This document shows positions 46,330-56,487 of a stretch of DNA of 64,000 nt, one piece after another. This stretch comes from Coccinella septempunctata (taxonomy: Eukaryota > Arthropoda > Insecta > Coleoptera > Coccinellidae), in assembly GCF_907165205.1 (NCBI RefSeq), contig NC_058193.1:19109521-19173520 (forward strand), read 5' to 3'. The notes beneath the pieces are model-generated. The model was not told the origin of the DNA. It worked only from the letters and a program-made list of their open reading frames with translations, and searched no databases. The position numbers were made by a program, and so were the translations under genes. Position 1 is the first letter of the stretch; every line of letters starts with the position of its first letter.

Positions 46330-47045
46330 CTCCCTGCTACACCAACAACAAAAAAATAGCAGGATAGGACCTCTTCTGTTGACTAGTGCTGCTTGCTGCT
46401 GATACAATTTTCGGTATATTGTCGTATTGTCTATTTCCTCACAATAGGACTCTGCTGTGATGGTTTGGCCCTATTGCAGAAAGTTGTAGTGAATCACACC
46501 AGCCGCAGACCACCATATAGTAAACATGCTCTTTTTTATGGGTTTTCGCTTTGGGAAATGCCTGGGTGGCTCATCGGTATCCAACCACTGCCCTGAACGT
46601 CTCCTGTTGTTGTAGAAGATCCACTTTTCATCACACCTGTTGATACGATTCGAAAGAGGTTAGTTTTGGTTGGAGCAAAAGAGCAAAGTAGAACAGACCT
46701 CGAAACTGGACAATATCTGTCGATCGTTCAAAGCGTAGGGTACCCACTTTTCGAGCTTTTCTCCAATACGTTTTGAATCATAAAACATCGCATGGGAGCT
46801 GATGCCCAGTTCTTCCGCCAACCCACGCACCGTTTGTGATGGATAAATCTCACCAGGGTCCTCAAATCCTCTCCCTGGATGACTTTAGAACCTAGGACGA
46901 CCACTTCGCATCTTCGAGGCTAAAATCAGCGGAACAAAATTTCACAAACCAACGTCGAAAAGAGCGTTGAAAAACACTTTTATTGCCAAATGCCTGGTTG
47001 ATTTTTCGGGCTATTTCGGCAGCGCTTTGCTTCAATTTTTATTTG
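46330..47045 (-). pseudogene. mariner transposase pseudogene, fragment
   Basis: The minus strand reads, in broken frames, LKQSAAEIARKINQAFGNKS and RRWFVKFCSADFSLEDAKW at the N-terminal end (47040-46910). A helix-turn-helix region with stops follows, and then a catalytic part with MFTIWWSAAGVIHYNFLQ (about 46535-46475) and QQQAALVNRRGPIL (about 46405-46360). The Asp-Asn-Ala-Arg block expected next is absent, so the element is cut at its 3' side, next to the LINE tail. It is a different mariner lineage from the one at 255-1275. Confidence 0.8.
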
Positions 47046-47393
47046 TAGAGAAAGAATGGCCGAAAATCGCTTAACAACATCAATTTGAAAATAAATAAAA
47101 AATTAAAATATGGAAAAACATTATCAACATCAGTGTGCGGAGTACATCGATCAGTATATACCACGACACCGTAGAATAAATATTTATTGATATATGGAGC
47201 TATAAAAACACATGACATTAAAACGGACAAAACATTCGAAACAACCCCGTAATTGTTAATCAGATTAAATTTCGATTTTTGGATTGGATGTTGTGTATAT
47301 ATTTATTATAATAACGATTAATATAAATCATTTTTTTCTGATCGAACCAATATTGAGCTATATCGCCTTAGTTACCATGTGTCATAACACACT

Positions 47394-47496
47394 CATATTT
47401 CCCTAGGGAAATATGAAATGTCAGATCATATTTCCCTAGGGAAATATGAAACGTCAAATCATATTTCTTTCAAAACGTCGAATCATATTTTATTTC
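47394..47496. repeat. Palindromic tandem repeat, 33-bp unit
   Basis: Two full units contain ATATTTCCCTAGGGAAATAT plus GAAAYGTCARAT. A third shortened unit starts CATATTTCTTTC, and a fourth starts CATATTTTATTTC. The last unit comes within a few bases of the recombinase stop codon. Confidence 0.9.
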
Positions 47497-47497
47497 T

Positions 47498-48714
47498 TTA
47501 CTTAGTAACAAAATGGAAACTGCAATTGTTGAAATTTCCACTGAAAGTTTTTCCACCAGATACAAAGGAAGAAGAAATATCTTGTTCATAATTATTCGTC
47601 GACGAGACTACAGTTTTCTTGAGAACATTCCGTGCAGCAGCAGTCTCGGACGATTCTCCCAAAACGGTCTTCAAAGACTGTGATGCTGCAGATGGCTCTC
47701 CCTCCACACCTGCTATCATCTTCGCTACCTTATTTTTGTGCAGCATACTGTCAGCCAGATAGCCTTCTGCAACAGACGAACTTTTCCAACCACCATGTCT
47801 CTTGAGTGTTGTCATTGAGGCTCCTGCATCGGCAACCAAAGTCGCGGATGTTCGTCTTCCACAATGGCCTGTATTCATTTTCGGATTATCTAATCCCAAC
47901 CATTCAGCAACCTTACTCGGAATTTTTCCGAAGGTATTTTTGCCGACAGGCTGAAGAGTGCACTGCTTATCTCTATAAGCTGCGAAGAACCTAAGAACGC
48001 CTTGCGGACGCAACGCCGAATACTCCCGCACCAAACGAGCAGCACCCAGATCTTCTTCATCAATTATAGTGAATATTCTGTTTATATCATTCTTAGTTTT
48101 TGAGACTTTAATTATGATTACCGACCCACGATCTTCGATATCTGAAGATAGCATATTCACCAGCTCTTGTGTTCTGCAGGCGCCAAAGATTTCCAGTATT
48201 AAAACAACCTTCAAAATTGTGAATGTAAAAATCTTATCAACAGAGGAAATCAAAATGAAACTTTTACCTTATACATCAAAAAAACGTCATTAGGAGCTTC
48301 ACTCAAGAATGTCTTGAGCTGCTCCCGGGACAACACTGCTGCTTTTTTAGGAACGTATCCTTTATTTTTGTTCTTAACAAATGCTTCGACTTCATCGAAT
48401 AATTTGACATCAGTTTTTTCCTTCAAATGTAGCATTGATCTTAACATCGATAGTTTCGGCCATAACGTGTTTGGTGAATATTTCTGCGACTGGGGATCGA
48501 ATGAATTAATCATACATCAAGAATAACAAGAATCAGAGCAACATACCAAATCTTGGAAATATGCTAACAAAATATTATCGCTCACACCGTCCACCAAATT
48601 TTTTCTTTTCCACTCCTGAAAGCAATCGTACTCTCTACTGTAGGCAGCTTGAGATTTGGCCGGAACCAAAGATTCACGGGCTTTTGCCGATTGAGTTTCG
48701 ACGTAGTTCGACAT
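47498..48714 (-). CDS. Tyrosine recombinase, three exons, 366 residues
   Basis: The exons are 48547-48714 (56 codons, from ATG), 48268-48489 (74 codons) and 47498-48208 (236 codons plus stop). The introns are 57 and 59 bp, start GTATGT and GTAAAA, end CAG and AAG, and are all phase 0, so the joined frame is uninterrupted. Exons 1 and 2 encode a helical N-terminal domain like the core-binding domain of integrases. Exon 3 holds the catalytic domain with all expected residues: Arg142 in FGACRTQEL, Lys167 or Lys169 in SKTKND, His245 and Arg248 in GHCGRRTSATL, His268 (with Trp271) in LKRHGGW, and Tyr280 in VAEGYLADS. The LKRHGGW...AEGY spacing is that of Crypton and DIRS-type recombinases. No reverse transcriptase is present, which favours Crypton. 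It probably cuts and rejoins DNA at the flanking palindromes. Confidence 0.85.
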
Positions 48715-48914
48715 TATTTCAATAATTTTATTTCTGACAAGACGTCAAAATGAAACCAGTCAACCATGATTTTCAGAAACATGGCCCATAGCAACGTTAA
48801 AAATTTAATTATTACAAAAATATACAATCTAACAATGATTTCCCCATAACAGATTATTTCAATCAGAAAAAAACTATTGATTACACCACGGGAAATATGA
48901 ATATATTTCCCTAG

Positions 48915-49363
48915 TTGTAATAATAGCTATATGCAGTACTCAATTCGAAATAAATGAGTTATTTATTTACTAGTAAAATAATGACTTTCATAACCGATAG
49001 ACGTAGAATGCTTCTGGGCTGCCATAAGTTATTTCAAGTCAAAAATTTTCACAACTCTACTAGGTCTCCCCTATATTTTATTGATCTGAATTTCAAGTTA
49101 CACTTTCTGAATATCATATCAAAAATGTATAGTTCCACATACTTTTCTTCCATCTACATCCAAATTTTCGTACCTACTATTCATCATAGGAGTTTCATGA
49201 ATGATAATTGTCCATATATTTTCACTTGGACCCTGTATGGGTTCATTTAATGTGTTTAAGATTTAAAATTCATACTGAGGCGATCAAATTTTATCATAAA
49301 TGGTATAAATCTCCAACATTTGAATTCGATTGCACCTATCTATAATCAAGCGAAAAAGCTATA
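48915..49363. other. No gene recognised
   Basis: AT-rich spacer with a 98-codon open frame (48954-49250) that resembles no family I know. Confidence 0.4.
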
Positions 49364-49920
49364 CAGGGTGATTCAGAACTCAAGCCGAAAAATTGAGGAA
49401 CGTATACAGGCTGCTATTCTTGATAAAAAAAGAAAAAGAAAATTTTTGGATATTGCCTTGTTTCCGAGATAAACCTAAGTGTTAAAATTTCTGCATGTTA
49501 TCAATTTAAAACTATAATAGCTGATAAAAATACAGAAAAAATTAGATTGCCACCATTAGCATCGATACATGCTTGGCAACGCAGAATAAAGGAATTCTAT
49601 ACTAATGAGGGCTACCGCCTGTGAATTCGCCGCTAGATGTGCTAATGTAGCGTGAGGTTCAAATCATAGACTGGACTATATAATTAATATTAAGTTTATG
49701 GTCACTATATATCTATAATACTTTTATTGATATTACGTGTTCTATGCTATAAAAGAAATGAAGCCAAATCATTGTCAGAAAGGGACTTACACACATGCGC
49801 GAATTAAAAATACAAATATGAAGAACAAGATATTGATTAGTAACCAAATATTTCTATATTCGATTTCTCCAATATTATGATCTGTGAAATGACAAGTCCC
49901 CGTCATCGTTGATAAACAAA

Positions 49921-50413
49921 GCCATATTTTGGCGATTAAGCGTCTTAATCGATGTCTTAAAGCGTCTTTAAGCGTGACGTCATTAATTTTGTTGTCGCAA
50001 AAATAGAATATCGCTGATGGTTGAGTCATCTGTCGTTGTCATTAGACAACGAATCGAATTGTGAATTTTTCAATTTCTATTCTATGGCTATTATTTGAAA
50101 AATATTTATTTATTCTAAATGATAATGCAGAAACTGCATTATTGGCAATAAAAGCACTCTTCCCTAGTAGGAATTCAAATCAAATTCGATATAAACAACA
50201 TATTCTCCCTTCTTCTTTATATTACCTCTTTCCGCTTAAGACGTTCTGTGCTTAAGACGACACAGGCCAGAGACAAGATGACTCTATGACACAGGCGCTC
50301 TCCACAGACCGCCAGGTTCCGCTTAAAGCGTCTTAAAGACTGACGTCATGACTTATTCGCTCGAATAGCACCGCTTAAAGACGCTTCACGCGTCTTAATC
50401 GCGAAAATATGGC
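49921..50413. mobile_element. Foldback MITE rich in AAGCGTCTTAA words
   Basis: The ends GCCATATTTTGGCGATTAAG and, in complement, GCCATATTTTCGCGATTAAG are inverted repeats. Each arm repeats TTAAGACGC, AAGCGTCTT or similar many times and contains one TGACGTCA palindrome (about 49976 and 50341). It is nested inside the 49364-51065 element. Confidence 0.7.
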
Positions 50414-50448
50414 TCAAATCTTGCATTAGTTTGTCTATGTTCAGGACT

Positions 50449-50815
50449 TCACTCTACAAAGGCGCCAACTGGTGAGCAAAAAAACGGTAGCCCCCATTGC
50501 ATGTTTTGCCTATTCTGAGTGGATTCGACTGCATTAATAATTCGTTCCATTAATTGTTCTTTATCATTAATTTCCACTGCGTAAACTTGTTGTTTCAAAT
50601 GTCCCCATAAAAAATAATCCGAAGGATTCAAATCAGGTGATATCGCTGACCATAGCACCTTTGATAAGCGTCAGAAAACATCCGGCGAGATGGTTGTCGT
50701 CTATTTGGAAATCTCATGTTGTAACTACTCCCGACAAGCTTTTAATGAGTTGCCATCACAAAAACCGCACACAAAAATAATATCTGCATATTCTTCGTTA
50801 GGAAACTGCATGTTT
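50449..50815 (-). pseudogene. Transposase remnant: N-terminal HTH joined to C-terminal end
   Basis: On the minus strand, MQFPNEEYADIIFVCGFCDG near 50810-50750 is the start of the DUF4817-type helix-turn-helix domain found in mariner-like transposases. About 100 bp further, the frame 50658-50449 reads SAISPDLNPSDYFLWGHLKQ, the C-terminal end with the last catalytic Asp block. Everything between, including the first two catalytic residues, is deleted. A stop and frame change separate the two parts. Confidence 0.7.
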
Positions 50816-51065
50816 AACAGAAGGACTAAACCAGCAAAGCAATTTTTGAATTGGCAAACAGTAAGTGTTCTATCACCAGGTGACATTCATCTCATATTCT
50901 AGGCTTACTGTAATTTATGACATTTAATTGGTTGCATACAGAAACATTAATGTCCCAAAAATTCGGAAACATAGCCTCATCGGCCGAATTTTTTTTTACG
51001 TTTAATCAAGAATATCAGTCTCTATATGTGCCTCAATTTTTCGCCTCGAGTTTTGAATCACCCTG

Positions 51066-51518
51066 TATATGTCAAGAGATACCTATCGTAAACTTCATAA
51101 AATAATTGGAAAACAATTATAAAAATATAAAAGTTGTTTTATTCTAAGATAATCGTCTCCCTCTCGTCTTCACCATATAATTTTAAGATAATCTGTTAAT
51201 AAAATTATTTTCTTCATTTGTATAACAAATGAGTAGACGTGTTAATCAACCTCGGATGTTACCTTGAGATGATAAATTTGAATCAAGTTCCATTACGTAT
51301 TGCTCCAACAATAATATCTTACGACCTGATGTTTATAACCAGTTCTTTGATATCTCTTCGAATATATTCCGAAGTTGTTCGTCGTCGAAGAATCATTGCA
51401 ACTAGTCGACTGAGAAGAAATTTCCCCCGCATCTAAGAAAGTGCTCCGACAAATATTCTTGTGAGATATTAAGTGGTCTCAGTAATTTTTTTCTTATGTC
51501 ATTTTTGGTTTCAGAACA
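51066..51518 (+). promoter_or_regulatory. Upstream region of the secreted SOD gene, with a probable 5' UTR intron
   Basis: A strong acceptor (TTTTTGGTTTCAG ending at 51514) lies 4 bp before the start ATG, so an intron probably ends there. GTGAGA at 51461 is a plausible donor, giving a 54-bp intron and a non-coding first exon upstream. No TATA box at a convincing distance could be picked out. Transcription start unknown. Confidence 0.5.
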
Positions 51519-51572
51519 ATGTGGCGAATTGGATTTGTAGTACTTGCGTTGGTTTACTGTACATCTGCAGCG
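51519..51572 (+). CDS. Sod3: Secreted Cu/Zn superoxide dismutase, exon 1 (signal peptide)
   Basis: Eighteen codons from ATG at 51519 to the donor GTGAGT at 51573 encode MWRIGFVVLALVYCTSAA. This is a short signal peptide with a basic N-terminus, a hydrophobic core and an Ala-x-Ala-like cleavage end (S-A-A). The junction is phase 0, so exon 2 starts the mature protein. The signal peptide marks the enzyme as extracellular. The symbol follows the usual name of the extracellular enzyme; orthology was not tested. Confidence 0.85.
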
Positions 51573-52048
51573 GTGAGTAGAAAGTTGTTAACCCATTTAA
51601 TGAATCTGTTTTTGCTTATTCCTTTCGCTCGCACATTATTAATTAATACGCAACAATGTTTATGATTCCAATTAACGCAAATTATTTTTTTGTTTGACCA
51701 GGTCGGATATGTTTCCAGTGACCGAATTTATTTTATCTTATATATGTTTCTCTTCCACAATATCGCATAACTACATTCAAAGACATTACACAATAATGAT
51801 AATGACTATTTTCGGAGGTAGTGAATCTTTTTTTCAGCTTCTGTCATATTATGCATCTGTTTTCTAACAGTTATGGATACAATAAACTGTTCGAAGAAAT
51901 TTAACGCAGTTTTTTGACTTATAAGTATTGCGGAATAGCATTTTTAATAAATTTTTTTTTTTAAACGTGAAAAATAATATATACAATAGTATAGTTCATT
52001 TCATGTGATTGTTCAAACAAAAATGATTCGATTCTTTCTAAAATATAC

Positions 52049-52140
52049 AGGGTGGGCAAAATTCGAGGGATTGAATGGCAGCTCTGTAACCGCAATAGCT
52101 AGGAAAAAATGGATAGCACATTTCCGACCTCGATTTTCAA
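52049..52140 (+). repeat. End fragment of the CAGGGTGGGCAAAA MITE family
   Basis: CAGGGTGGGCAAAATTCG after TATA matches the termini of 5856-6447. No partner end lies close by. A TTTTGCCCACCC piece occurs at about 56765. Confidence 0.5.
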
Positions 52141-52369
52141 GAAATAGGTGATAACCAAAATCACATTCCTCTTTCTTCTTTTGCTTCGGAGTTATAAGTG
52201 TAAATCCATTTTTCGAATCTTTGCAATTACAATTTCGTTAATTTTCAGTGATATAATAGAGAAACAACCAGTGATATAGTAATAACTTTTTTTGTATAAG
52301 TATAGGTACCCTATGTTTTTTTACATAATACAGTCCCATATTTTTTGGATTGAGAATAACTATAAAATA

Positions 52370-53583
52370 GGGGAAAGTGGGGGAATTGGGAACACTTAAT
52401 TTCAAACGCTGAAAAATTATACAAAAAATCACTAAAAGTATTAAACTTCCATTGAAAAATGAACTTTGCTCATTTATGTACTAATCGGAAACAAAAAACT
52501 ATAAAAAATCAACGTTTCCTAAAAAATATCAACGAAATCAAAAAATACTATCGTTTCTAATTACCCGACACCCTATGGGGTAATTGTGAACAGTCCTGGA
52601 GCAAATAAAAATAATTAGAAGTGGCATATATCACACAAGTATCCACGTCTTGTTTCTGTTGCAGTACATTTTTCATGTGCCCCTAGTTTACAAGTATCTC
52701 ATATGATTCAATCCTCCATTGGTGGGGCTTCATACCTTACATAGCGAATTATGCAGAAAAATTCTTCTTCTGTGTGACCTGGGTTGAATTTCTCAGTCCT
52801 TTGCTTTTGGCGTGCCTTTTTGTACCATTTTCATGTTGGTTTTAGGTTCTTTTTGTTAAATTTTTTCCTTCTTAACATTTCTCTGTAGGTATTTGCCTTC
52901 TTTGCTTTTCTTCGTGTTGATTTTTCATTGATAATATCTTGAATTCATTTTGTTTCAATTTTCGGAACAGAGTATTTAGTTCAAGTTTAGCCTAATGTGA
53001 GCTTTTCGTTTCTTAAATCTTCGAACACACAGCAGGGATATTCAATTTTATATTTCGTTTCGGTCTTCTTTGTATAATTTCTTGGCATCTAGATAGAACA
53101 CATTTCAACGTTAATATATTTGTTAACCATCAACCAAAGCAGCACAGAAGTAATTGGGAACACAAGGGATATAAGGAACGTTCCCAATTACCCACCTGAC
53201 ATCGTTCCTAATTACCGCAAGTTATCAAAAGAATTAAAAATGGCTGGCATTCACTTACCCATTTTCTTTCAACTTCAAATCACGTAGGTTTTGGAAAAAC
53301 AAAGTACCAGTATGGAATCAACAAAATATGGCACTTCTAAATTTCAAAATAAGATAGTTACAATTATTATTAACACACGAAAAAATTATAGTTGAAATGC
53401 GGAATCCATTCATCGACTCACTGTAATAGGAAATATGCAACTTATCGCCGCAACTTTTGAGTGAGCCCTGAATATCGCCAGATGCATCTGTTGAAAATGT
53501 TGAAGACAGTGTCGCACATGAGGAAGTATTTTTTATCTATCTGTTCCCAATTACCCGCCGTTCCCAATTACCCCACTCTCCCC
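52370..53583. mobile_element. pogo-like non-autonomous element, GGGGAAAGTGGGG ends
   Basis: The ends GGGGAAAGTGGGGGAATTGG and, in complement, GGGGAGAGTGGGGTAATTGG are flanked by TA on both sides. GGTAATTGGGAAC or its complement recurs near 52583, 53149, 53192, 53209, 53542 and 53560. It lies in intron 1 of the secreted SOD gene and has no transposase frame. The same terminal plan is seen at 3534-5742. Confidence 0.75.
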
Positions 53584-55154
53584 TATACATGGAGTCTTTA
53601 GTTGTTCTTCCAATAAAAAAAATACTCAAAAACAAGTTCGGTCAAGTTGGTAGGTCATTTTCATTGATAATATGATAATGAGCATTTTATGCTTCTATGT
53701 CCTATGTTATGTCAAGTTAAGAGAGACTTTGAAGATCACTTTCATTCCAGATATTTGAAAGGATGAAAAATTCGCCAATTTGGAATGTATAACTTTCGGA
53801 AAATTCTGCAATCAATATATTTTTTTCAACTAGTAAGTAGATAATCTACACAGGGTGAGGCTTTGTCTCGTACAAATATTTTAACAATAGATTCTTGAAG
53901 TCTAAAGAAACTTTTTTTTTCTTCAAGATTTTCTTCCGAATCAGCTCGGTTTGAAAGAAACAGGCTGTTGAAAAACTATAACATGATGTTATTTGTAGTT
54001 CGATCTCACAAACGGTTTTATCGAATGAAATGAATTTTGGAATATAGTTTTTCATTTATTTGAAGAATCTTTTACGGACACGAGATGTCACTCACGTCTT
54101 CCAGTTTTCTCATTATGAGCATCACGTACCATAAAAATACCGAAAATTCAAAGTAGGTACCAACTCTTGAAACTAAGTTGGACCATTGAGTATTACGTTG
54201 TTTGGGTTTAATACTCAATAGTTGGACGCTATCTGATGAATATTTGAACGTTCTGTGAAATAAAACTATGTATTCTCCATATTTTCTGGTATAATGCGCA
54301 GTTTTCGCCTAATTTAATGTTCAAAAATCAAAAAGTATCTGTAAAATTTGAAAAATTGGGTACTGAATACAACTCTGTTTAAAAGATTTATAGATGTGTA
54401 ATGTCACAGATTCAGCTAGTTATTCTGAAGGTGATTTCGTTTTTCCAGGGCTTGCACAGCTCATTATGAAAACTGAAAATGGCTATATCTTTTTATCAGG
54501 ACCGAATCAGAAAAAATGGTATAGAAAAAAAGTGTTTCCTTTGATCTCAAGAATATAGTATTAAAATATTTGTAGGATTCAAAAATTCGCCCTGTATACT
54601 AATACCACAGCCTTTTCAAACACCCACACAAATAAAGACAGCTCTGCTAGTACTATATAGTATAGGTACTTATGAAGTAGTCATAGAAATTCCCTTTATA
54701 TCCTCATATTCCGAGCATGTTTTCAAATATCCGAAATGAAAGTGATCTGCAAAGTCTCTCATTACCCGACAAAACTTAGAAGCATAAAGTTCAGTATCAT
54801 ATATCAGGTATCAATCAAATTAACCTCCAACTTGACCAAACTAGTTTTCGATAAGAACAATGAGAGACGCGGACTATACTATATATTCTGAATCAAAAAA
54901 ATAATAGGACTGAAATATATGAAAGAAACATAGAGTTTATATTTAAAAAACTGAAATTATTCTACATAAAAGATGTCTATAGAATGTTACATTCGTTTTT
55001 CAATATCACTGAAACTTTACGAAATAGAGGCATAAAATTCTTTGTGTCCTTATGTTATGAAATTATAAGAACGCTTCCGCCAAAATCCTATGTTAGATTT
55101 TTGAATCATGCGCATTATGACGTGAACCTACTACACGTCAGAATAATCTGTAGG
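53584..55154. other. Intron sequence, no element recognised
   Basis: AT-rich part of intron 1 of the secreted SOD gene. Short repeat-like pieces only (CACAGGGTGAGGCTTTGTCT near 53850). Confidence 0.4.
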
Positions 55155-55690
55155 CACCTTAAGCGTCTCGCATTCATTGTGATATGTCTCAAAAACGTTT
55201 GAACCTAGAAAAAATTGCTCCCGACTAAATTTGCGGAAAAAGTTAAGCTCTTCAACTTTTATAATGAATTCGAAAACGGTTTGAAACCCAAGAGAAGATT
55301 GATAATCAAGAGAAAACTGATTTTTGTGACTTTTATCGCCAATTTCTGTTGCTCTGCTTGCTAAAATTGTCAGATGATATTTTTGGCGTTATTCTTGAAC
55401 CATAAAGTTGCATCCACATTATGCAGCTGTGTAAGCGCATGCACCGTCGGCTCGTGCCGATATGCCGCCGTGTGCCGATGAAAAAATCGCTCAACTGTGG
55501 GCCTAGACCGTGAAAACGACAACCACTTATGTGGATGCGTCTTCTCTCGTTGGCTGTGCCGATGAGATTTTGCAAGGCCTTTCGGCACAAACCGGCATAA
55601 TGTGGGTGCATCTTTAGCTTCAAATTAAGAAAAAAGTCTGCGCGCTCGAAAATGATGTACCTACATGCAACGTCTTTTTCGCAAGATTGT
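55155..55690. repeat. Diverged repeat shared with 23990-24310
   Basis: Same unknown repeat as at 23990-24310, here split by the MITE at 55405-55614. Confidence 0.5.
55405..55614. mobile_element. 210-bp MITE with TA target duplication
   Basis: The ends AAGTTGCATCCACATTATGC and, in complement, AAGATGCACCCACATTATGC are flanked by TA (55403-55404 and 55615-55616). The related repeat at 23990-24310 has no insert here, which confirms the boundaries. Confidence 0.8.
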
Positions 55691-55780
55691 CGTCCGTGCT
55701 CAAATTTTCATCAAGCTTGAATTGACAACTTGAGAATGCTGGTGAGAAAAATACACTCTTTTTCAAATTGTAGTATTTGT

Positions 55781-56044
55781 AATTGAGGGGTTCAGAGCTG
55801 AAGTGAACCAAGTCCATTCAACCTTGTTTCGAAATGAATGGGTTAGAAGTTGTATTTCACCCATTACTTCTAAAGTGACTTCTTCAGATTTTAGAAGGTT
55901 AGAATGTAAGCATATGCTTACATAAGAATAATAATAAATAAAGAAGTCACTTTTGAAATAATTGGTGATAAACAACTTTTAAGCCATCCATCTCAGAATT
56001 AGGCTGAATGGACTTGGTTCACTTCAGCTCTGAACCCCTCAATT
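55781..56044. mobile_element. 264-bp foldback MITE
   Basis: A perfect or nearly perfect inverted repeat of about 39 bp (AATTGAGGGGTTCAGAGCTG ...) forms both ends, with weaker pairing further in (AAAGTGACTTCTTCAG against AAGAAGTCACTTTTG). It lies about 240 bp before exon 2 of the secreted SOD gene. Confidence 0.85.
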
Positions 56045-56283
56045 GTAGAATTATATTTATTGTCCTAGACAATTCCCACTATATATAGGTAGAGGTACTC
56101 CAGTTGTATTAATCTGACACTCTTGAAAATCGCGAATTTCCCTCTTGGGCTCCCTAACTATTAGAACAGAGTAAGGACTTCTCCTCAAATAGTGCTAGAA
56201 ATATTTCTCATCGAATTGCTATTATATTATGAGTGAATGTCAAAGTATCTATCGTGTCGTCATTTTTCTTTTCTCTTTTTCAG

Positions 56284-56487
56284 CATCAGAAAGCAGTAGC
56301 AGTATTGGAAAATAAAGAGAAGGCTATTTATGGCAAAATTGTGTTCGAGGAAACCGATCATGGTATCTTGATTAACGGTAACATAACGGGATTGAAGGAA
56401 GGAAAACATGGATTCCATATTCATGAAAAAGGAGATATCAGTGATCCGAAATGTTTATCCGCTGGCGGACACTTCAATCCATTTAAT
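56284..56487 (+). CDS. Sod3: Secreted Cu/Zn superoxide dismutase, exon 2
   Basis: Sixty-eight codons between CTTTTTCAG and GTAAGT, phase 0 at both ends. The exon begins HQKAVAVLENKEK and carries KHGFHIH (residues 63 and 65 of the precursor, copper ligands), Cys75 of the disulfide in PKCLSAGG, His81 bridging copper and zinc in GGHFNP, and an NGNITG glycosylation sequon. The exon end matches that of the SOD-like exon at 1651-1857 exactly, one line of evidence for duplication. Confidence 0.95.

Larger units (their letters stand above)
43080..46345 (+). pseudogene. Jockey/I-like LINE interrupted by a DNA transposon
   Basis: Reverse transcriptase starts in the frame at 43121 (LPRKGIAAVTNIENGIMRIE, CRPISLQSALGKVVERTI). 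A frameshift follows near 43366, then APEQFGFRREHSTEQQLLRL and an Asn-for-Asp change in LNVARAFDRV. A DNA transposon sits at 43534-45179. The LINE resumes with YLKNRRFYVKVEGEIEAGVP, LVLGSLLYNIYINDIP and LYADDTGIA (frame to 45495). A stop and further frames read YLGITLDKGLTWKSHI and the C-terminal region. The 3' UTR near 46190-46345 has AGTGGGTC, GAGAATCCCCACACC and TCGTCTGACTTGCAGATTTT and ends in an A-rich tail. There is no endonuclease. It is dead, with several stops. Confidence 0.8.
47394..48914 (-). mobile_element. Crypton-like tyrosine recombinase element
   Basis: A three-exon recombinase gene is framed by ATATTTCCC half-sites. On its 3' side, two 33-bp tandem units (47394-47426 and 47427-47459) each hold the perfect palindrome ATATTTCCCTAGGGAAATAT, followed by two degenerate units to about 47496. 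On its 5' side, GGGAAATAT and ATATTTCCC stand head to head at 48890-48898 and 48903-48911, followed by TAG. There are no TIRs of DDE type and no clear target duplication, as expected for a tyrosine-recombinase element. The exact ends are not determined. Confidence 0.65.
49364..51065 (-). mobile_element. mariner-superfamily element with internal deletion
   Basis: The ends CAGGGTGATTCAGAACTCAA and, in complement, CAGGGTGATTCAAAACTCGA form inverted repeats of about 36 bp (including CGAAAAATTGAGG), with TA on both sides (49362-49363 and 51066-51067). It holds the two tips of one transposase gene and a nested MITE at 49921-50413. Confidence 0.8.

Noticed and set aside
47394..47496. CRISPR-like array
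   Set aside because: The repeats are palindromic 33-bp tandem units without unique spacers, in a eukaryotic context.
47806..47994. Plus-strand open frame opposite the recombinase
   Set aside because: Shadow of the recombinase catalytic exon.
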